From Candidatus Methanoperedens sp. BLZ2 (lineage in GTDB: Archaea > Halobacteriota > Methanosarcinia > Methanosarcinales > Methanoperedenaceae), in assembly GCF_002487355.1 (NCBI RefSeq), contig NZ_NTMG01000064.1:1-64000 (forward strand): a stretch of DNA of 64,000 nt, written 5' to 3'. The stretch's first letter is position 1. Each line of letters starts with the position of its first letter. This document shows positions 17,036 to 25,539 of this stretch, one piece after another. The translations under genes and the position numbers were made by a program. The notes beneath the pieces are model-generated. The model had not been told where the DNA came from and did no database searches. It was given only the letters and a program-made list of their open reading frames with translations.

Positions 17036-18022
17036 ATGAAGAAATCAATACTGATCGGAATATCCATCATAACGGTTGCATGGATACTTCTTGCAGCAGT
17101 TGCACTGGGTTTTGGAGAGACAGAGATTTCCCAGATTGATATAAAAGGAGAAATCCAGTATGCTCAATCTAATGTCTCATTCAGGATTATCGAGCCAATG
17201 TATATTCCCGCCGGCTATAATTTCGAGAGCGTGGAAGGAAAAAAGTTCAGAGGTGCTGCGAAAGATCTCGATTTGGCATCGTTCTCCTATAAAAATGGAG
17301 ATGAGCAGTTAACCATCAAAGAGACAATAGTGATAAAAACCATACAGAACACAGAACTATCCACTTTACCCGAAGACACCAGGGAAATCGTAGATATAAA
17401 TGGAATTGAAGGCCGATATTCTGAAGAGAATGGCATAAAGCTCCTGGGCTGGAAGATAGGAAACCTGAGTCTTAGCATCTCCAGTTGGAAAAACAAAGGT
17501 CAGAACCAGACAAGCAGTTCTCTTGGCAAAGAAGATATGATAAATATCGCGAAGTCTGTCAGGGAAAAGACACCGGAAGAGGCTATCGCAGAAGCACAGA
17601 CTAAAGTATCCTTTAGTATTCTTCAGCCAACTTATATCCCGGAAGGATACAGGATGAACACTGCGCAGACTACAGGAACAAGGTTCAGGGGTACTTCTGT
17701 GGAACTTGAACAGTCAAGCATTTTTTACATAAAGGGAGATGAGTTTTTCGCCAAAAATGAGATCCTTAACTTAAGAGAATCACTGACCATAAAGGAAGAT
17801 ACAACTTTTCCTGAAAGCACATCAAACATCAAATGGAAATACATAGATATAAATGGGGTACAGGGACATTTCCTTGAGGAACCAGATGGTGTAAAGTCAC
17901 TGAACTGGGAAATAGGCAATCTCAGTTTAGCCATAAGCAGTCAATCATACAACGAGAGTGATTTCAAAGGCACATCGCTAAGCATGGAAGAAATGGTAAA
18001 AATGGCAAGGTCTATCAAATGA
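17036..18022 (+). CDS. Exported protein with two DUF4367 domains
   Basis: The 328-aa protein starts at ATG 17036 behind a clear AGGTGAT ribosome site, with an N-terminal helix MKKSILIGISIITVAWILLAAV that exports or anchors it. Two tandem copies of one ~140-residue domain follow. Copy 1 is about 45-170 (VSFRIIEPMYIPAGY to GNLSLSISS); copy 2 is about 190-325 (VSFSILQPTYIPEGY to GNLSLAISS). The shared signature (V-x-F-x-I-x-x-P-x-Y-I-P-x-G-Y ... INGIEG ... GNLSLxIS) is that of DUF4367, also present at the C-terminus of the lipoprotein at 43098. Several N-x-S/T sequons suit an outside location. Function unknown. Confidence 0.7.
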   Translation: MKKSILIGISIITVAWILLAAVALGFGETEISQIDIKGEIQYAQSNVSFRIIEPMYIPAGYNFESVEGKKFRGAAKDLDLASFSYKNGDEQLTIKETIVIKTIQNTELSTLPEDTREIVDINGIEGRYSEENGIKLLGWKIGNLSLSISSWKNKGQNQTSSSLGKEDMINIAKSVREKTPEEAIAEAQTKVSFSILQPTYIPEGYRMNTAQTTGTRFRGTSVELEQSSIFYIKGDEFFAKNEILNLRESLTIKEDTTFPESTSNIKWKYIDINGVQGHFLEEPDGVKSLNWEIGNLSLAISSQSYNESDFKGTSLSMEEMVKMARSIK

Positions 18023-18053
18023 CCTGTCATTGGATTTTTATCGTGATGCGGCT

Positions 18054-18260
18054 ATGAGATGGCTTTTTGACAGGAATGTCCTTGAAAACGAGTCCATTCA
18101 GGAGCTACCTGAGCGATCGTCTCCTGAACCAACCCTGACAGCAGTACCACAGATAACAGAATCCATAACAGCAACAACTCCCAGAGCGCCGGGTTTTGGC
18201 GCAACGCTTGCAATAGGAATTCTATATACAATCTATTTATTTAAAAGGAGGTACAATTGA
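18054..18260 (+). pseudogene. Orphan PGF-CTERM-like surface-anchor tail
   Basis: A short frame encoding a Thr/Pro-rich linker and the tail RAPGFGATLAIGILYTIY followed by a basic KRR end, the layout of a PGF-CTERM sorting signal. It has no signal peptide and no globular domain. It begins right after the DUF4367 gene but in a different frame. It is most likely the surviving 3' end of a deleted or frameshifted surface-protein gene. The exact start is uncertain (TTG 18030 or ATG 18054). Confidence 0.5.
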
Positions 18261-18285
18261 GAGCTCAGGTTAAGGAGCAAGTTCA

Positions 18286-18873
18286 ATGATTTCAAGGAAA
18301 ACAGGGACAATGGTACTTGCAGGGGCTGTTCTGATGGTAACAGGCGTTATCGTCACAAGCATGCTGCTTGCCACAAAGCCGTCGATCATCCAGATAAACG
18401 ATGGAACTTTCAAAATCCTTGAACTTCCTTACACTTATACCAAGAACGATGCTTACGTCCTGGTCATCGGTTCGGCAGTCGGCGGCATGATGCTCTCGTA
18501 TATCTTCACAACTCTGCTTGCAGCAGGAAAAAGCGAGGTCAAAGACATGATAACGACGGAAAAACCAGTGGAAATCCAGGTTTCCCATACGGATATAGCT
18601 GCATCTGCAGATGTCAAAGAAGAATCGCTATTGATCGAGGCTGTCTTAACAGCACTGGAAGGGGATGAGAAGAAACTGGTTAAGGAGATCGCAGACCACG
18701 GCGGCGAGATGCTTCAGAATGAACTTGTGCTTTCTCTGAATTTCTCAAAAGCAAAAGTCTCAAGAATGCTGACCGACCTTGAAAAGAGAGGTTTGGTGCT
18801 GAAAAAGCAGTATGGTCTGACCAATAAGGTTGCCCTGGCTGGCAAGTTGCGAGGTGAGAATAATGAAAAATAA
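18286..18873 (+). CDS. Membrane-tethered winged-helix regulator
   Basis: A 195-aa protein with two N-terminal transmembrane helices (about 8-28 and 59-79) separated by a short external loop, then a cytoplasmic winged-helix domain: DEKKLVKEIADHGGEMLQNELVLSLNFSKAKVSRMLTDLEKRG in pieces across 122-165. It is paralogous to the 170-aa protein at 27348 (same loop phrase, same GGEMLQ-helix-turn-helix). Its end overlaps the start of the next exported protein by 11 nt, so the two are probably expressed together, perhaps as a sensor/regulator beside its target. Confidence 0.75.
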   Translation: MISRKTGTMVLAGAVLMVTGVIVTSMLLATKPSIIQINDGTFKILELPYTYTKNDAYVLVIGSAVGGMMLSYIFTTLLAAGKSEVKDMITTEKPVEIQVSHTDIAASADVKEESLLIEAVLTALEGDEKKLVKEIADHGGEMLQNELVLSLNFSKAKVSRMLTDLEKRGLVLKKQYGLTNKVALAGKLRGENNEK

Positions 18874-19828
18874 GATGATGACAGGGGCGATAATAGCAGT
18901 TGTGATGCTATCTGCGGCGGTGTTATTCTGGTATTTTAGCCCGTCAAACGTCAGCATTTCAAGCCTGGAAGAGCCTAAAGAACTCGTAATAGAACAATTG
19001 AGTTTTCTGACAATTAACTTGCAAAATAATGCTTCAGAGGATGTAAATGTAACCATAAACGTGAAAAACGCGTTTGTTGATGAAAAAGGAATGAGCTTAA
19101 AAGGATCTATCTTTTGGGTGGAGGACAATTCCAGTTGGTTGCAAATAAATGCAACCGAGAAACCTCAAAAAGAGGTCAGATTAAAACCGGGAAGTAACAG
19201 GATAGATGCCCAGATTGGATACCAGCTAGCTGGAACACAAACAGTCGAAGTTGATGTATATCAGCTGGGAAAACTCGCAGATTCAAGAACGATCGAACTC
19301 AATGTTCTCAAGCCAACAATTGAGGTGCTTCTTGAGAAATATGAAAGCAGAAATGGAACCAATGAAATACACTCTGTTTATGGTTATTTGCAGCTAAGAG
19401 GAAAAGGCTACGCTCCGGGTGTTGCAGTCAATATCTCGGTAATTGATGAAGTAACAAATGCAACAGTTAAAACGGTTACAAGAGGATATTCTTTACACAG
19501 TGAGGAAGACATACCATATTCCTCTCAACCCCTTGTGATCTGGCAGAACCGTATTTTCACCTACGACCCGGTGACGGGGGCAAAAATAGATACCCAGACC
19601 GATACATATTCACCCATCGTAGTTATTGAGCTTGCTGAGGGTGAATCTTCCACAGAGAAATATGCAAGGTCTCCTGTTGTGGTAAAAGGCAAAATGGGAG
19701 ATAGATACAAAGTGGTTGTAACCGCAACGTGGGTGGACCAGGTTATAAGTTCTGAAATGAAGATACCTTCATCCCCTCCGACTTATGAGCTGTCGTATCC
19801 GTATAGAAGGTTCAGAAGTGAGCGGTAA
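18863..19828 (+). CDS. Exported beta-sandwich-like surface protein
   Basis: About 321 aa. ATG 18863 follows GAGGTGAG and begins a membrane helix (MMTGAIIAVVMLSAAVLFWYF). The remainder looks like two or three Ig-like/CARDB-like beta domains: LSFLTINLQNNASEDVNVTINV (seen in parts), LKPGSNRIDAQIGYQLAGTQTVEVDVY, and GYAPGVAVNISVIDEVTNATV. Many N-x-S/T sequons are present and no C-terminal anchor is visible. Function is not recognised; a role in the cell envelope is inferred from domain type and from coupling to the preceding regulator. Confidence 0.6.
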   Translation: MKNKMMTGAIIAVVMLSAAVLFWYFSPSNVSISSLEEPKELVIEQLSFLTINLQNNASEDVNVTINVKNAFVDEKGMSLKGSIFWVEDNSSWLQINATEKPQKEVRLKPGSNRIDAQIGYQLAGTQTVEVDVYQLGKLADSRTIELNVLKPTIEVLLEKYESRNGTNEIHSVYGYLQLRGKGYAPGVAVNISVIDEVTNATVKTVTRGYSLHSEEDIPYSSQPLVIWQNRIFTYDPVTGAKIDTQTDTYSPIVVIELAEGESSTEKYARSPVVVKGKMGDRYKVVVTATWVDQVISSEMKIPSSPPTYELSYPYRRFRSER

Positions 19829-19881
19829 TAAAGAGAAAAATTGAATGTTAAGTATATTCGAAAAAGACATCAGGAGGAATT

Positions 19882-20417
19882 ATGAATAAACTCGTCGTAT
19901 ATGTGCTGCTTGGAATATTCGCTTTCGGTATATTCTCAAACATGGCAGCTTCTGCACTCTCTGAAGAAAAGATGCTGCCGGTCGGCAGCACATGGGAAAA
20001 GACGGCTGGAATCTCTCTATTAAATCTGTAGATAAAACAGCAACGCCTGGGTTCATATTGATTTCTCTTTCCTATCAGAATAAAGATCTTGGGGATGCCA
20101 GATTTGAAACCGGTAAATCTTACATCTACAAGGGAAAGAATCCGGATGGCTCAGAAGTGCCGCTTTTAACAATCAAAGCCGACAACATATTTGTTGGCGC
20201 GAATATTGACGCTGTCCGGCTGGCGCTCAACTGGTCTATACCCGAAAGTGGCGTTACGATAATTGAAGTGCCTGTGGAATCTGTGCAGATGAAAACCAAG
20301 ACGCCAGTACCCACGCCAACAGCGCAGGCAAGTCCGGAGGCACCCGGGTTTGGGAGGGTTTTGGGGATTGTAGGGACTCTGGCTGTCTGGCAGATATTAA
20401 GCGCAAGGAGGAAATAA
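19882..20417 (+). pseudogene. S-layer-domain PGF-CTERM protein interrupted by a frameshift
   Basis: The ATG at 19882 has an AGGAGG ribosome site and encodes a signal peptide (MNKLVVYVLLGIFAFGIF ... AASA) and LPVGSTWEK, then runs into TAG at 20029. The continuation lies in another frame from about 19992: DGWNLSIKSVDKTATPGF. Joined at the AAAA run near 19997 they give the typical S-layer duplication-domain (DUF1608-like) phrase GSTWE-x-DGWNLSIKSVD. The second part ends with a proline linker and the PGF-CTERM-like tail EAPGFGRVLGIVGTLAVW followed by RRK. It is either a sequencing indel in a homopolymer or a genuine frameshift. Confidence 0.7.
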
Positions 20418-20421
20418 AAAT

Positions 20422-21909
20422 ATGATAGGCAATACAAAAAAGAGATTAACAATTTTTTTATTACTTTTCATGGTTGGGACTCTTGCTGGTATATTCGGAT
20501 ATTTGAATGCAAAGATTACTACTTTTGAAGAGTGCGAGAAAGCTGGCTTGCTTGTTCGCAGCATAAGGGTGTATGATGGCAACGGCCCTATTGAGGCAGA
20601 GTGCGTGTTATGGGGTGGCGAAAGTTTCGTTAAAGAAATATCTCAAGATCAACCAGATAATGTTAGTGTATTATCTGCTCCTTTCTTTCCAACGCAAAAG
20701 GAGCCTGCTACGAGTTATATGCAGGCGTTATTAGGAGCAGATAATCCGGAAGAATTGATAATAAAAGACGGTTGTCTTCGTGCTGGCAGCTTTTTGCTTG
20801 TATGGCCATATGGTTTTTCATTAAGCGCCGATAACGGAACATTTCAGGTTATTGACAGCACTGGCAAGATTGTGGCGCGCGTGGGAGATGAAATAAAAGT
20901 TGGCGGGGGTGCTGATGAAACGCCGGACGGACGCGTAGCCAGAGGTTATTCCGCGCAACTGCCAGGTGAACGTTGTTCAGGTCCTTACTGGATTGTCGCA
21001 GAGGTGATAACAGTAGACAAATCCACTTCACCTGTCGCTATTGCACCTACTTTAAAATCTGCCCCTTCACAATATTTCCCTGGTCAGGCTTTTGATGAGG
21101 CATCGGGTAATTTAACAAAAAAATGGGATGCTGAGAATTTCAAGGGTTTCTGGCACGATCCAGATACAAGCGCTTCTACCGAGACTCTGGTTATAAATCA
21201 AAGCATACTAAACAACAGCTATAGAATGATAGAAAAGCACAACCTGATATACACGACAAAACCAGTGCCTTTAAAATATCAGGTTTATGCTCAGGCAAAC
21301 TTGACTCCAGAAGGTACGGATGGATTGTATCAAACAGCAGGCTGGCTGGGAGAGAAGCATGTGTATTTGCAGGGGAACAGGCTTGAGAAGATAATATTTG
21401 AGCAGAATGCAACAGAGGAAAAAGAATTGACCATTGGCGGATCTTGGGAATTGGGAGAAGGATACAGGTTAATCGCCAACTCAATTAGTGCAAGAGATTT
21501 GGCTGGCAGACAATCGTGGCTTACTCTCTTCAAGGATTCGAATACGCTCGTTGATATAATCATGGTGCAGTATGGATCGGGTAAAATTTTCACTTATTAG
21601 ATGAACTTGAGCGATAGTATTCCAAATTTTATGATATATTGTTCAAGAGTTGACAGTTTACAATATACGGATGCGGCTTATTTCAAATATACATGGCTCA
21701 GGTCCCAGGATATTGCCAGGATCAGGGAAGGCGATACCTCCGGCGTCATGGAAGTAATTTCTGTTAAAAACGGTACAATTGAACTCAGGAATAAAGAACC
21801 GATTGATCTGTCTCCTGGAAATGCTGTCCATTTGATGGGGGATATCAGTATTCAGGTAGAGAATTCTGAAACTGGTTTACTATTTTATCCAATTAAATGG
21901 GGGAGATAG
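20422..21909 (+). CDS. S-layer duplication-domain protein with in-frame TAG
   Basis: A signal-anchor (KRLTIFLLLFMVGTLAGIF) and a ~190-aa unique region are followed by a DUF1608-type S-layer domain: WDAENFKGFWHDPDTSASTE, LIYTTKPVPLKYQVY, GWLGEKHVYLQG, GGSWELGEGYRLIANSI. At 21598-21600 a TAG interrupts the frame, but the same frame continues directly with the second half of the domain: YFKYTWLRSQDIARIREGD, IDLSPGNAVHLMGDI and LLFYPIKWGR. The full product would be about 495 aa. Without readthrough there are two separate polypeptides, the second starting at ATG 21601. No C-terminal anchor is seen. Confidence 0.7.
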
Positions 21910-21910
21910 C

Positions 21911-22441
21911 ATGAATAACACGATCATTAGACGATGGAAATATCTCTTATTCCTTTCAATTGGTATCCTCTCATTTTACATAAGCGGCTTCCTGCTTGGG
22001 ATTTTAAGCGAAATATATGGGATTGGAATACACGGAACTGAGGCAGTATCTTTCATGATATTTACCTACGTTATCCTGCTGGTAGCAGGATTAGTTATAT
22101 CCAAAGAACGCTCGCCTGGTTTTATTTTGAATGGGCTTGTGATCTCTTTTGCGGCAATGTTCCTGATATCTGTTGCTTTTTTCGCGTTGGGCGCATATAG
22201 TGACGCAAATGCTAAATGGATTGCCGCTCACAGATTACAAACTACGCCTGAAAATTTCGTTATTATAACTGAGGAAGAATTAAATCAATATCCTGCACTC
22301 AAAGAAGCCATCAGAAGCCAGGGTACTGTGAAAGTAAAGCCGGAAGAATGGAAGAGAACCGATGATTTCCTCGATCAGAAAGGTTCCAGATTCGTTAAAT
22401 TGGGTGAAGAATATTATGAAATCGGATTTGCCACAGTATAG
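21911..22441 (+). CDS. Four-helix membrane protein of unknown function
   Basis: A 176-aa protein with about four hydrophobic helices in residues 10-105 (YLLFLSIGILSFYISGFLLG; FMIFTYVILLVAGLVIS; GLVISFAAMFLISVAFFALG) and a soluble C-terminal tail of about 70 residues (ITEEELNQYPALKEAIRSQG, ending EEYYEIGFATV). It follows the interrupted S-layer gene by one base, suggesting co-transcription. I do not recognise the family. Confidence 0.6.
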   Translation: MNNTIIRRWKYLLFLSIGILSFYISGFLLGILSEIYGIGIHGTEAVSFMIFTYVILLVAGLVISKERSPGFILNGLVISFAAMFLISVAFFALGAYSDANAKWIAAHRLQTTPENFVIITEEELNQYPALKEAIRSQGTVKVKPEEWKRTDDFLDQKGSRFVKLGEEYYEIGFATV

Positions 22442-22542
22442 TGGGAACATGCAGCTGTAGCAAGTTGGATATTAAAAGAGATTGCTATAACTACGAATCA
22501 ATCCGTAATTTAAGAAAATCTTTTATAAGTTCAACACGTAGA

Positions 22543-22565
22543 TGATTGTCACAGAAATTATATAT
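22543..22565 (+). promoter_or_regulatory. Recurrent promoter motif, copy 2
   Basis: TGATTGTCACAGAAATTATA followed by TATTA matches the motifs at 16871 and 27939, with the TTGTCACAGAAA core intact and a slightly different TATA part. It lies about 110 bp upstream of the PGF-CTERM protein genes that start at 22675, in the same orientation. Confidence 0.55.
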
Positions 22566-22674
22566 TACAGTCTTGAAAATATACGTTCAGAGGATACAGT
22601 GCCAGATAAATACACAAGGGGTTTAAAATTCTACATGATTTTAAAACAGATTTTCGGTAGAAGAAGGGATTGAA

Positions 22675-23283
22675 ATGATAAAGATGAAAGATCAGTTACA
22701 ATTTATCCATGTATCGTTTGTGCTTTTACTTTTCATACTTTTTGCAGCCACACCTGTAGCATCAGCTTTGATGGTAAAAATGAGCGTAGAAGACCTGACA
22801 AAAGAGGCTGACGTAATCGTTATAGGAGACATTAAAGATGTGGAGAGCAGGTGGAGTCAGGGAAGGACTCCAATTAATACGTATGTAATGCTTTCTGTTG
22901 AAAACTATATTAAAGGCGGCGAAGGGCAGGAAACGCTGACAATAATCACTCAAGGAGGAAGCAAATGGGGTTTTACCGTCTGGGTGGAAGATGCCCCGGA
23001 TTTCACGAAGAATGAGAAGGTGCTGGTTTTCCTGAAAAAGGCAGGACGTGAGTTCAGCGTTGCAGGTTGGGCGCAGGGTAAGTATATCGTTGAAAATGAG
23101 GAGGTGCTTGATAGAAGTGGTGAGAAAGTATCACTGAAGGACTTCTTGCGCCGCGTAGAAGATGCGATGCCGCCACAGGATGCTGCAACCCCAGCAGCGC
23201 AGGCAAGCCTGGAGGCGCCCGGATTTGGGATGGTTATTGGGATTGCAGGGATTCTGGCTGTTTGGTGGAGATTAATAAAGTAA
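22675..23283 (+). CDS. PGF-CTERM-like surface protein
   Basis: A 202-aa exported protein: signal peptide (about 1-31, FVLLLFILFAATPVASA), a soluble domain of about 140 residues (MSVEDLTKEADVIVIGDI, INTYVMLSVENYIKGG, EKVLVFLKKAGREFSV), a short linker PAAQAS, and the tail LEAPGFGMVIGIAGILAVWW with a final K. The domain has the flavour of small beta-barrel proteins that begin 'sveelTkeADvIVvGkV', seen in exported archaeal and bacterial proteins of unknown role. The linker plus tail is nearly the same DNA as in the gene ending at 20417. Confidence 0.7.
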   Translation: MIKMKDQLQFIHVSFVLLLFILFAATPVASALMVKMSVEDLTKEADVIVIGDIKDVESRWSQGRTPINTYVMLSVENYIKGGEGQETLTIITQGGSKWGFTVWVEDAPDFTKNEKVLVFLKKAGREFSVAGWAQGKYIVENEEVLDRSGEKVSLKDFLRRVEDAMPPQDAATPAAQASLEAPGFGMVIGIAGILAVWWRLIK

Positions 23284-23299
23284 GGAGGAAATAAAACAA

Positions 23300-24040
23300 A
23301 TGTATAAAAATTTAAAATGTGTTTCCTCAGTTGTCCTTGTATTAGTTTTGATACTGCTGGGGGTATTTATAGTTGTGAATGCTCAAGGGCAGGATAGTAG
23401 TGGAAAACCTGCATTGGATAATAAGGATCCAGTGTTGTATGATGCACAAATATATGCGTCAAATAATAATGTTAGTACTGAGGAAGCTCTCCGCCGATTC
23501 CAACTTCAAGATATTGCGGGGAAACTGGATGGGGAACTGAGCAAGAATGAGACCGGAACCTTTGCTGGACTTTGGGTTGAGCACACTCCGGAATTCAAGG
23601 TTGTTGTGCAGTTCACTCGTGATAGTGAAGAGATAATCAGACCGTACTTGAAGAAGTATCCAGAGTTAACCGACATTGTTGAGGTGCGCCCCGCAAATGT
23701 GTCGTTGGCGAACCTCCAAAGGGATCAAGCAGATGCGTCATCTTCTGTCGGTGCTTTAGGTATACGCGTACAGTCAGAAATCGATGTACATGAGAACAGT
23801 GTTAAGTTATATGTGGCTAAAGCTGATAAGAGCCGCTTTGATGACGCTTTACAAAAAGGAGAGATACGATTACCTGATACAGTCAGGGTGATTACGGTTG
23901 ATGCCATGGCAGAAGAGTACCTGGAAGCACCTTCATCACCAGCGGCGCAGGCAAGCCCGAAGGCGCCTGGATTCGGTGTTTTAATGGCCTTAACCGGTTT
24001 GCTGGTTGTAATGATGCGGAGGGAAAAAAATGAAAACTAA
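23300..24040 (+). CDS. PGF-CTERM-like surface protein resembling a serine-protease propeptide
   Basis: A 246-aa exported protein: signal peptide (SSVVLVLVLILLGVFIVVNA), then DAQIYASNNNVSTEEALRRF, DIAGKLDGELSKNETGTFAG, LWVEHTPEFKVVVQFT and a later region with SVKLYVA. This is the pattern I know from the N-terminal pro-region of streptogrisin-like S1 proteases (GVS-x-EEALRRLxLQ ... TFAGLWIEHxPxFRVVV), but there is no protease domain: the protein goes straight to the PAAQAS linker and PKAPGFGVLMALTGLLVV tail with basic end. It may be a surface protease inhibitor or folding factor, or simply share the fold. Confidence 0.65.
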   Translation: MYKNLKCVSSVVLVLVLILLGVFIVVNAQGQDSSGKPALDNKDPVLYDAQIYASNNNVSTEEALRRFQLQDIAGKLDGELSKNETGTFAGLWVEHTPEFKVVVQFTRDSEEIIRPYLKKYPELTDIVEVRPANVSLANLQRDQADASSSVGALGIRVQSEIDVHENSVKLYVAKADKSRFDDALQKGEIRLPDTVRVITVDAMAEEYLEAPSSPAAQASPKAPGFGVLMALTGLLVVMMRREKNEN

Positions 24041-24977
24041 GATCAAAATTTTAATCATGGGAATTATAACTGTAATTTTAATTATAATAAGCGGATATTT
24101 GATATCCCAACAAGAAATAGAGCCGCCACCTGCGATCCTTGAGATAGACGGGAAAGAGCAGGTTTCAGGGATAGGCAGCTATTGCTGGACGGATACATGG
24201 AATGCTCTATGCGCAGATATGATAGGTCTTCCGACAGCGCAGGAACCGCTGATTGCAAGCTCGCCTTTTACAGCACATCTGCGTTTGCCTCTTCAGGAAC
24301 CACCTTATGAGTTGCAGTTCAGCGTCGTTCAGGTTACAGAAAAGGATGAACTTGCTTTTAATGGGCGCGGCTGGCGCTGGTGGAGAATTAATGAGGGAGA
24401 ACGCTTCACTCTACCTCTTGAGCATGAGACGGATATAGAGCTGCCGCTTGAGCCCGGTCTTTACGTTCTATACGTTGCCTCCTGGTGGAAAGAGGAGGGT
24501 TCAGCAAGCTACGGCTTCCTGGTGGAAGTGCAGGCTAATGGTACAGGAGTGGCTCCTGCAACACCTGTACCTGTATTTCCAGTTAATCAAACACTGCCAT
24601 CGAAGGATACCAGACCTGCTATCATATCAATTCAACCCGATTTTGGAACTATAGAAACAAAAGTAGTTATCACGGGTACAGGTTTTACTGCCAAAGATAA
24701 TAATATCGCCTTAAGGTTGAAACCTGAGAATAGCTCTGCTCCCTTTAAAATTGGTTACATTAATAACCTTGTATCCCATGACGGCAGGATTATTGAATTC
24801 GTAATGCCTGAATTGTTAGATGTGTGTGCATTTCCTCTACATGAAATAGCCCCGGTTACGGTATGTCCTGACATAAACATATTCTTTAAATCCGGGAAGA
24901 AGACTCAAACATATCCTATATTTATTGTTAATCAAAATGGCACGAGCAATAGTGTAAACTTTACAGTATCAAGATAA
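24030..24977 (+). CDS. Membrane-anchored two-domain protein with C-terminal IPT/TIG domain
   Basis: A 315-aa protein with an N-terminal anchor helix (about 6-26). Domain A (about 32-168: PPPAILEIDGKEQVSGIGSY, SPFTAHLRLPLQEPP, LEPGLYVLYVASWWKEEGSA) is homologous to the whole of the protein at 33043. After a Pro-rich linker (PATPVPVFPVNQTLPSK), domain B (about 205-315: IISIQPDFGTIETKVVITGT, FTAKDNNIAL, NGTSNSVNFTVSR) is an IPT/TIG beta-sandwich nearly identical to the C-terminus of the protein at 28297. The start overlaps the previous gene. Role unknown; binding or adhesion outside the cell is plausible. Confidence 0.7.
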   Translation: MKTKIKILIMGIITVILIIISGYLISQQEIEPPPAILEIDGKEQVSGIGSYCWTDTWNALCADMIGLPTAQEPLIASSPFTAHLRLPLQEPPYELQFSVVQVTEKDELAFNGRGWRWWRINEGERFTLPLEHETDIELPLEPGLYVLYVASWWKEEGSASYGFLVEVQANGTGVAPATPVPVFPVNQTLPSKDTRPAIISIQPDFGTIETKVVITGTGFTAKDNNIALRLKPENSSAPFKIGYINNLVSHDGRIIEFVMPELLDVCAFPLHEIAPVTVCPDINIFFKSGKKTQTYPIFIVNQNGTSNSVNFTVSR

Positions 24978-25002
24978 GACACTGGAAAAATGGAGTAAAT
25001 GT

Positions 25003-25164
25003 ATGGTAGCACCGCTCTGGCGCAATCCCACACTCTACGGCTTGCTTGGATTAATCCTTGTAGCAGCCAGTCCCACGCTTTATTTCTTTTTTGCAGGCAT
25101 ACCCGGAACAAGAGTTACGGAAACAGAATACCTTTTGATGGAAGATTCTAGCACCAAAAAATGA
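25003..25164 (+). CDS. Small membrane protein, truncated paralogue
   Basis: A 53-aa frame with one long hydrophobic segment: RNPTLYGLLGLILVAASPTL, then YFFFAGIPG. It is clearly related to an internal segment (about 152-180) of the protein at 29121, which reads RNPKVYGLPGYILVAAPSLL. It therefore looks like a fragment left by duplication, though it keeps its own ATG and stop. It ends before a 375-bp stretch with no intact gene. Confidence 0.5.
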   Translation: MVAPLWRNPTLYGLLGLILVAASPTLYFFFAGIPGTRVTETEYLLMEDSSTKK

Positions 25165-25216
25165 TTCACTGTATGCTTGCTTTACTATCTTTTTCTGTTA
25201 AGATTTTCACCAATTG

Positions 25217-25312
25217 CTATATTCGTCTTGAAGATAAATCAAATGTACTGGCTACCTCATCAACGGTTTCACCCTTTTTGATACCCAATCGATTCCTAAC
25301 TTGATCTTCCGG
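25217..25312 (-). pseudogene. Possible HTH fragment of a transposase or regulator
   Basis: In the gene-poor stretch 25165-25539 one minus-strand frame reads VRNRLGIKKGETVDEVASTF and then DLSSRRI before a stop. It resembles the helix-turn-helix segment of transposases (KKGETVDEVA ... S-R-R). It has no start and is bounded by stops, so it can only be a remnant. The rest of the stretch shows nothing except a TATA-like TATTTATATATT near 25410, a probable promoter for the LOG-family gene. Confidence 0.35.
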
Positions 25313-25539
25313 TTAGTCATCTTCACCATTGGCTCTGATGACTTGTAATTCGAAGAAAAATCCTGGCGAAATAATTTCAGGACTCTGCACACTGAACCAA
25401 ATATAGAGATATTTATATATTCCTATCTGACTGATATGCATTCGCTCTTGCCCCTATTGTACTGCGATAAAACTATATTGTGTTCAGACCATTTGTTGCA
25501 GAAAAGTGATGTTAATTAGCATATTGGAAAAGTGAAAAT

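Noticed and set aside
20422-21909. Global reassignment of TAG to an amino acid
   Set aside because: Intact genes with normal family ends (trmY, the HAD phosphatase, the NfnA-like subunit) stop at TAG, so it is a functional terminator here.
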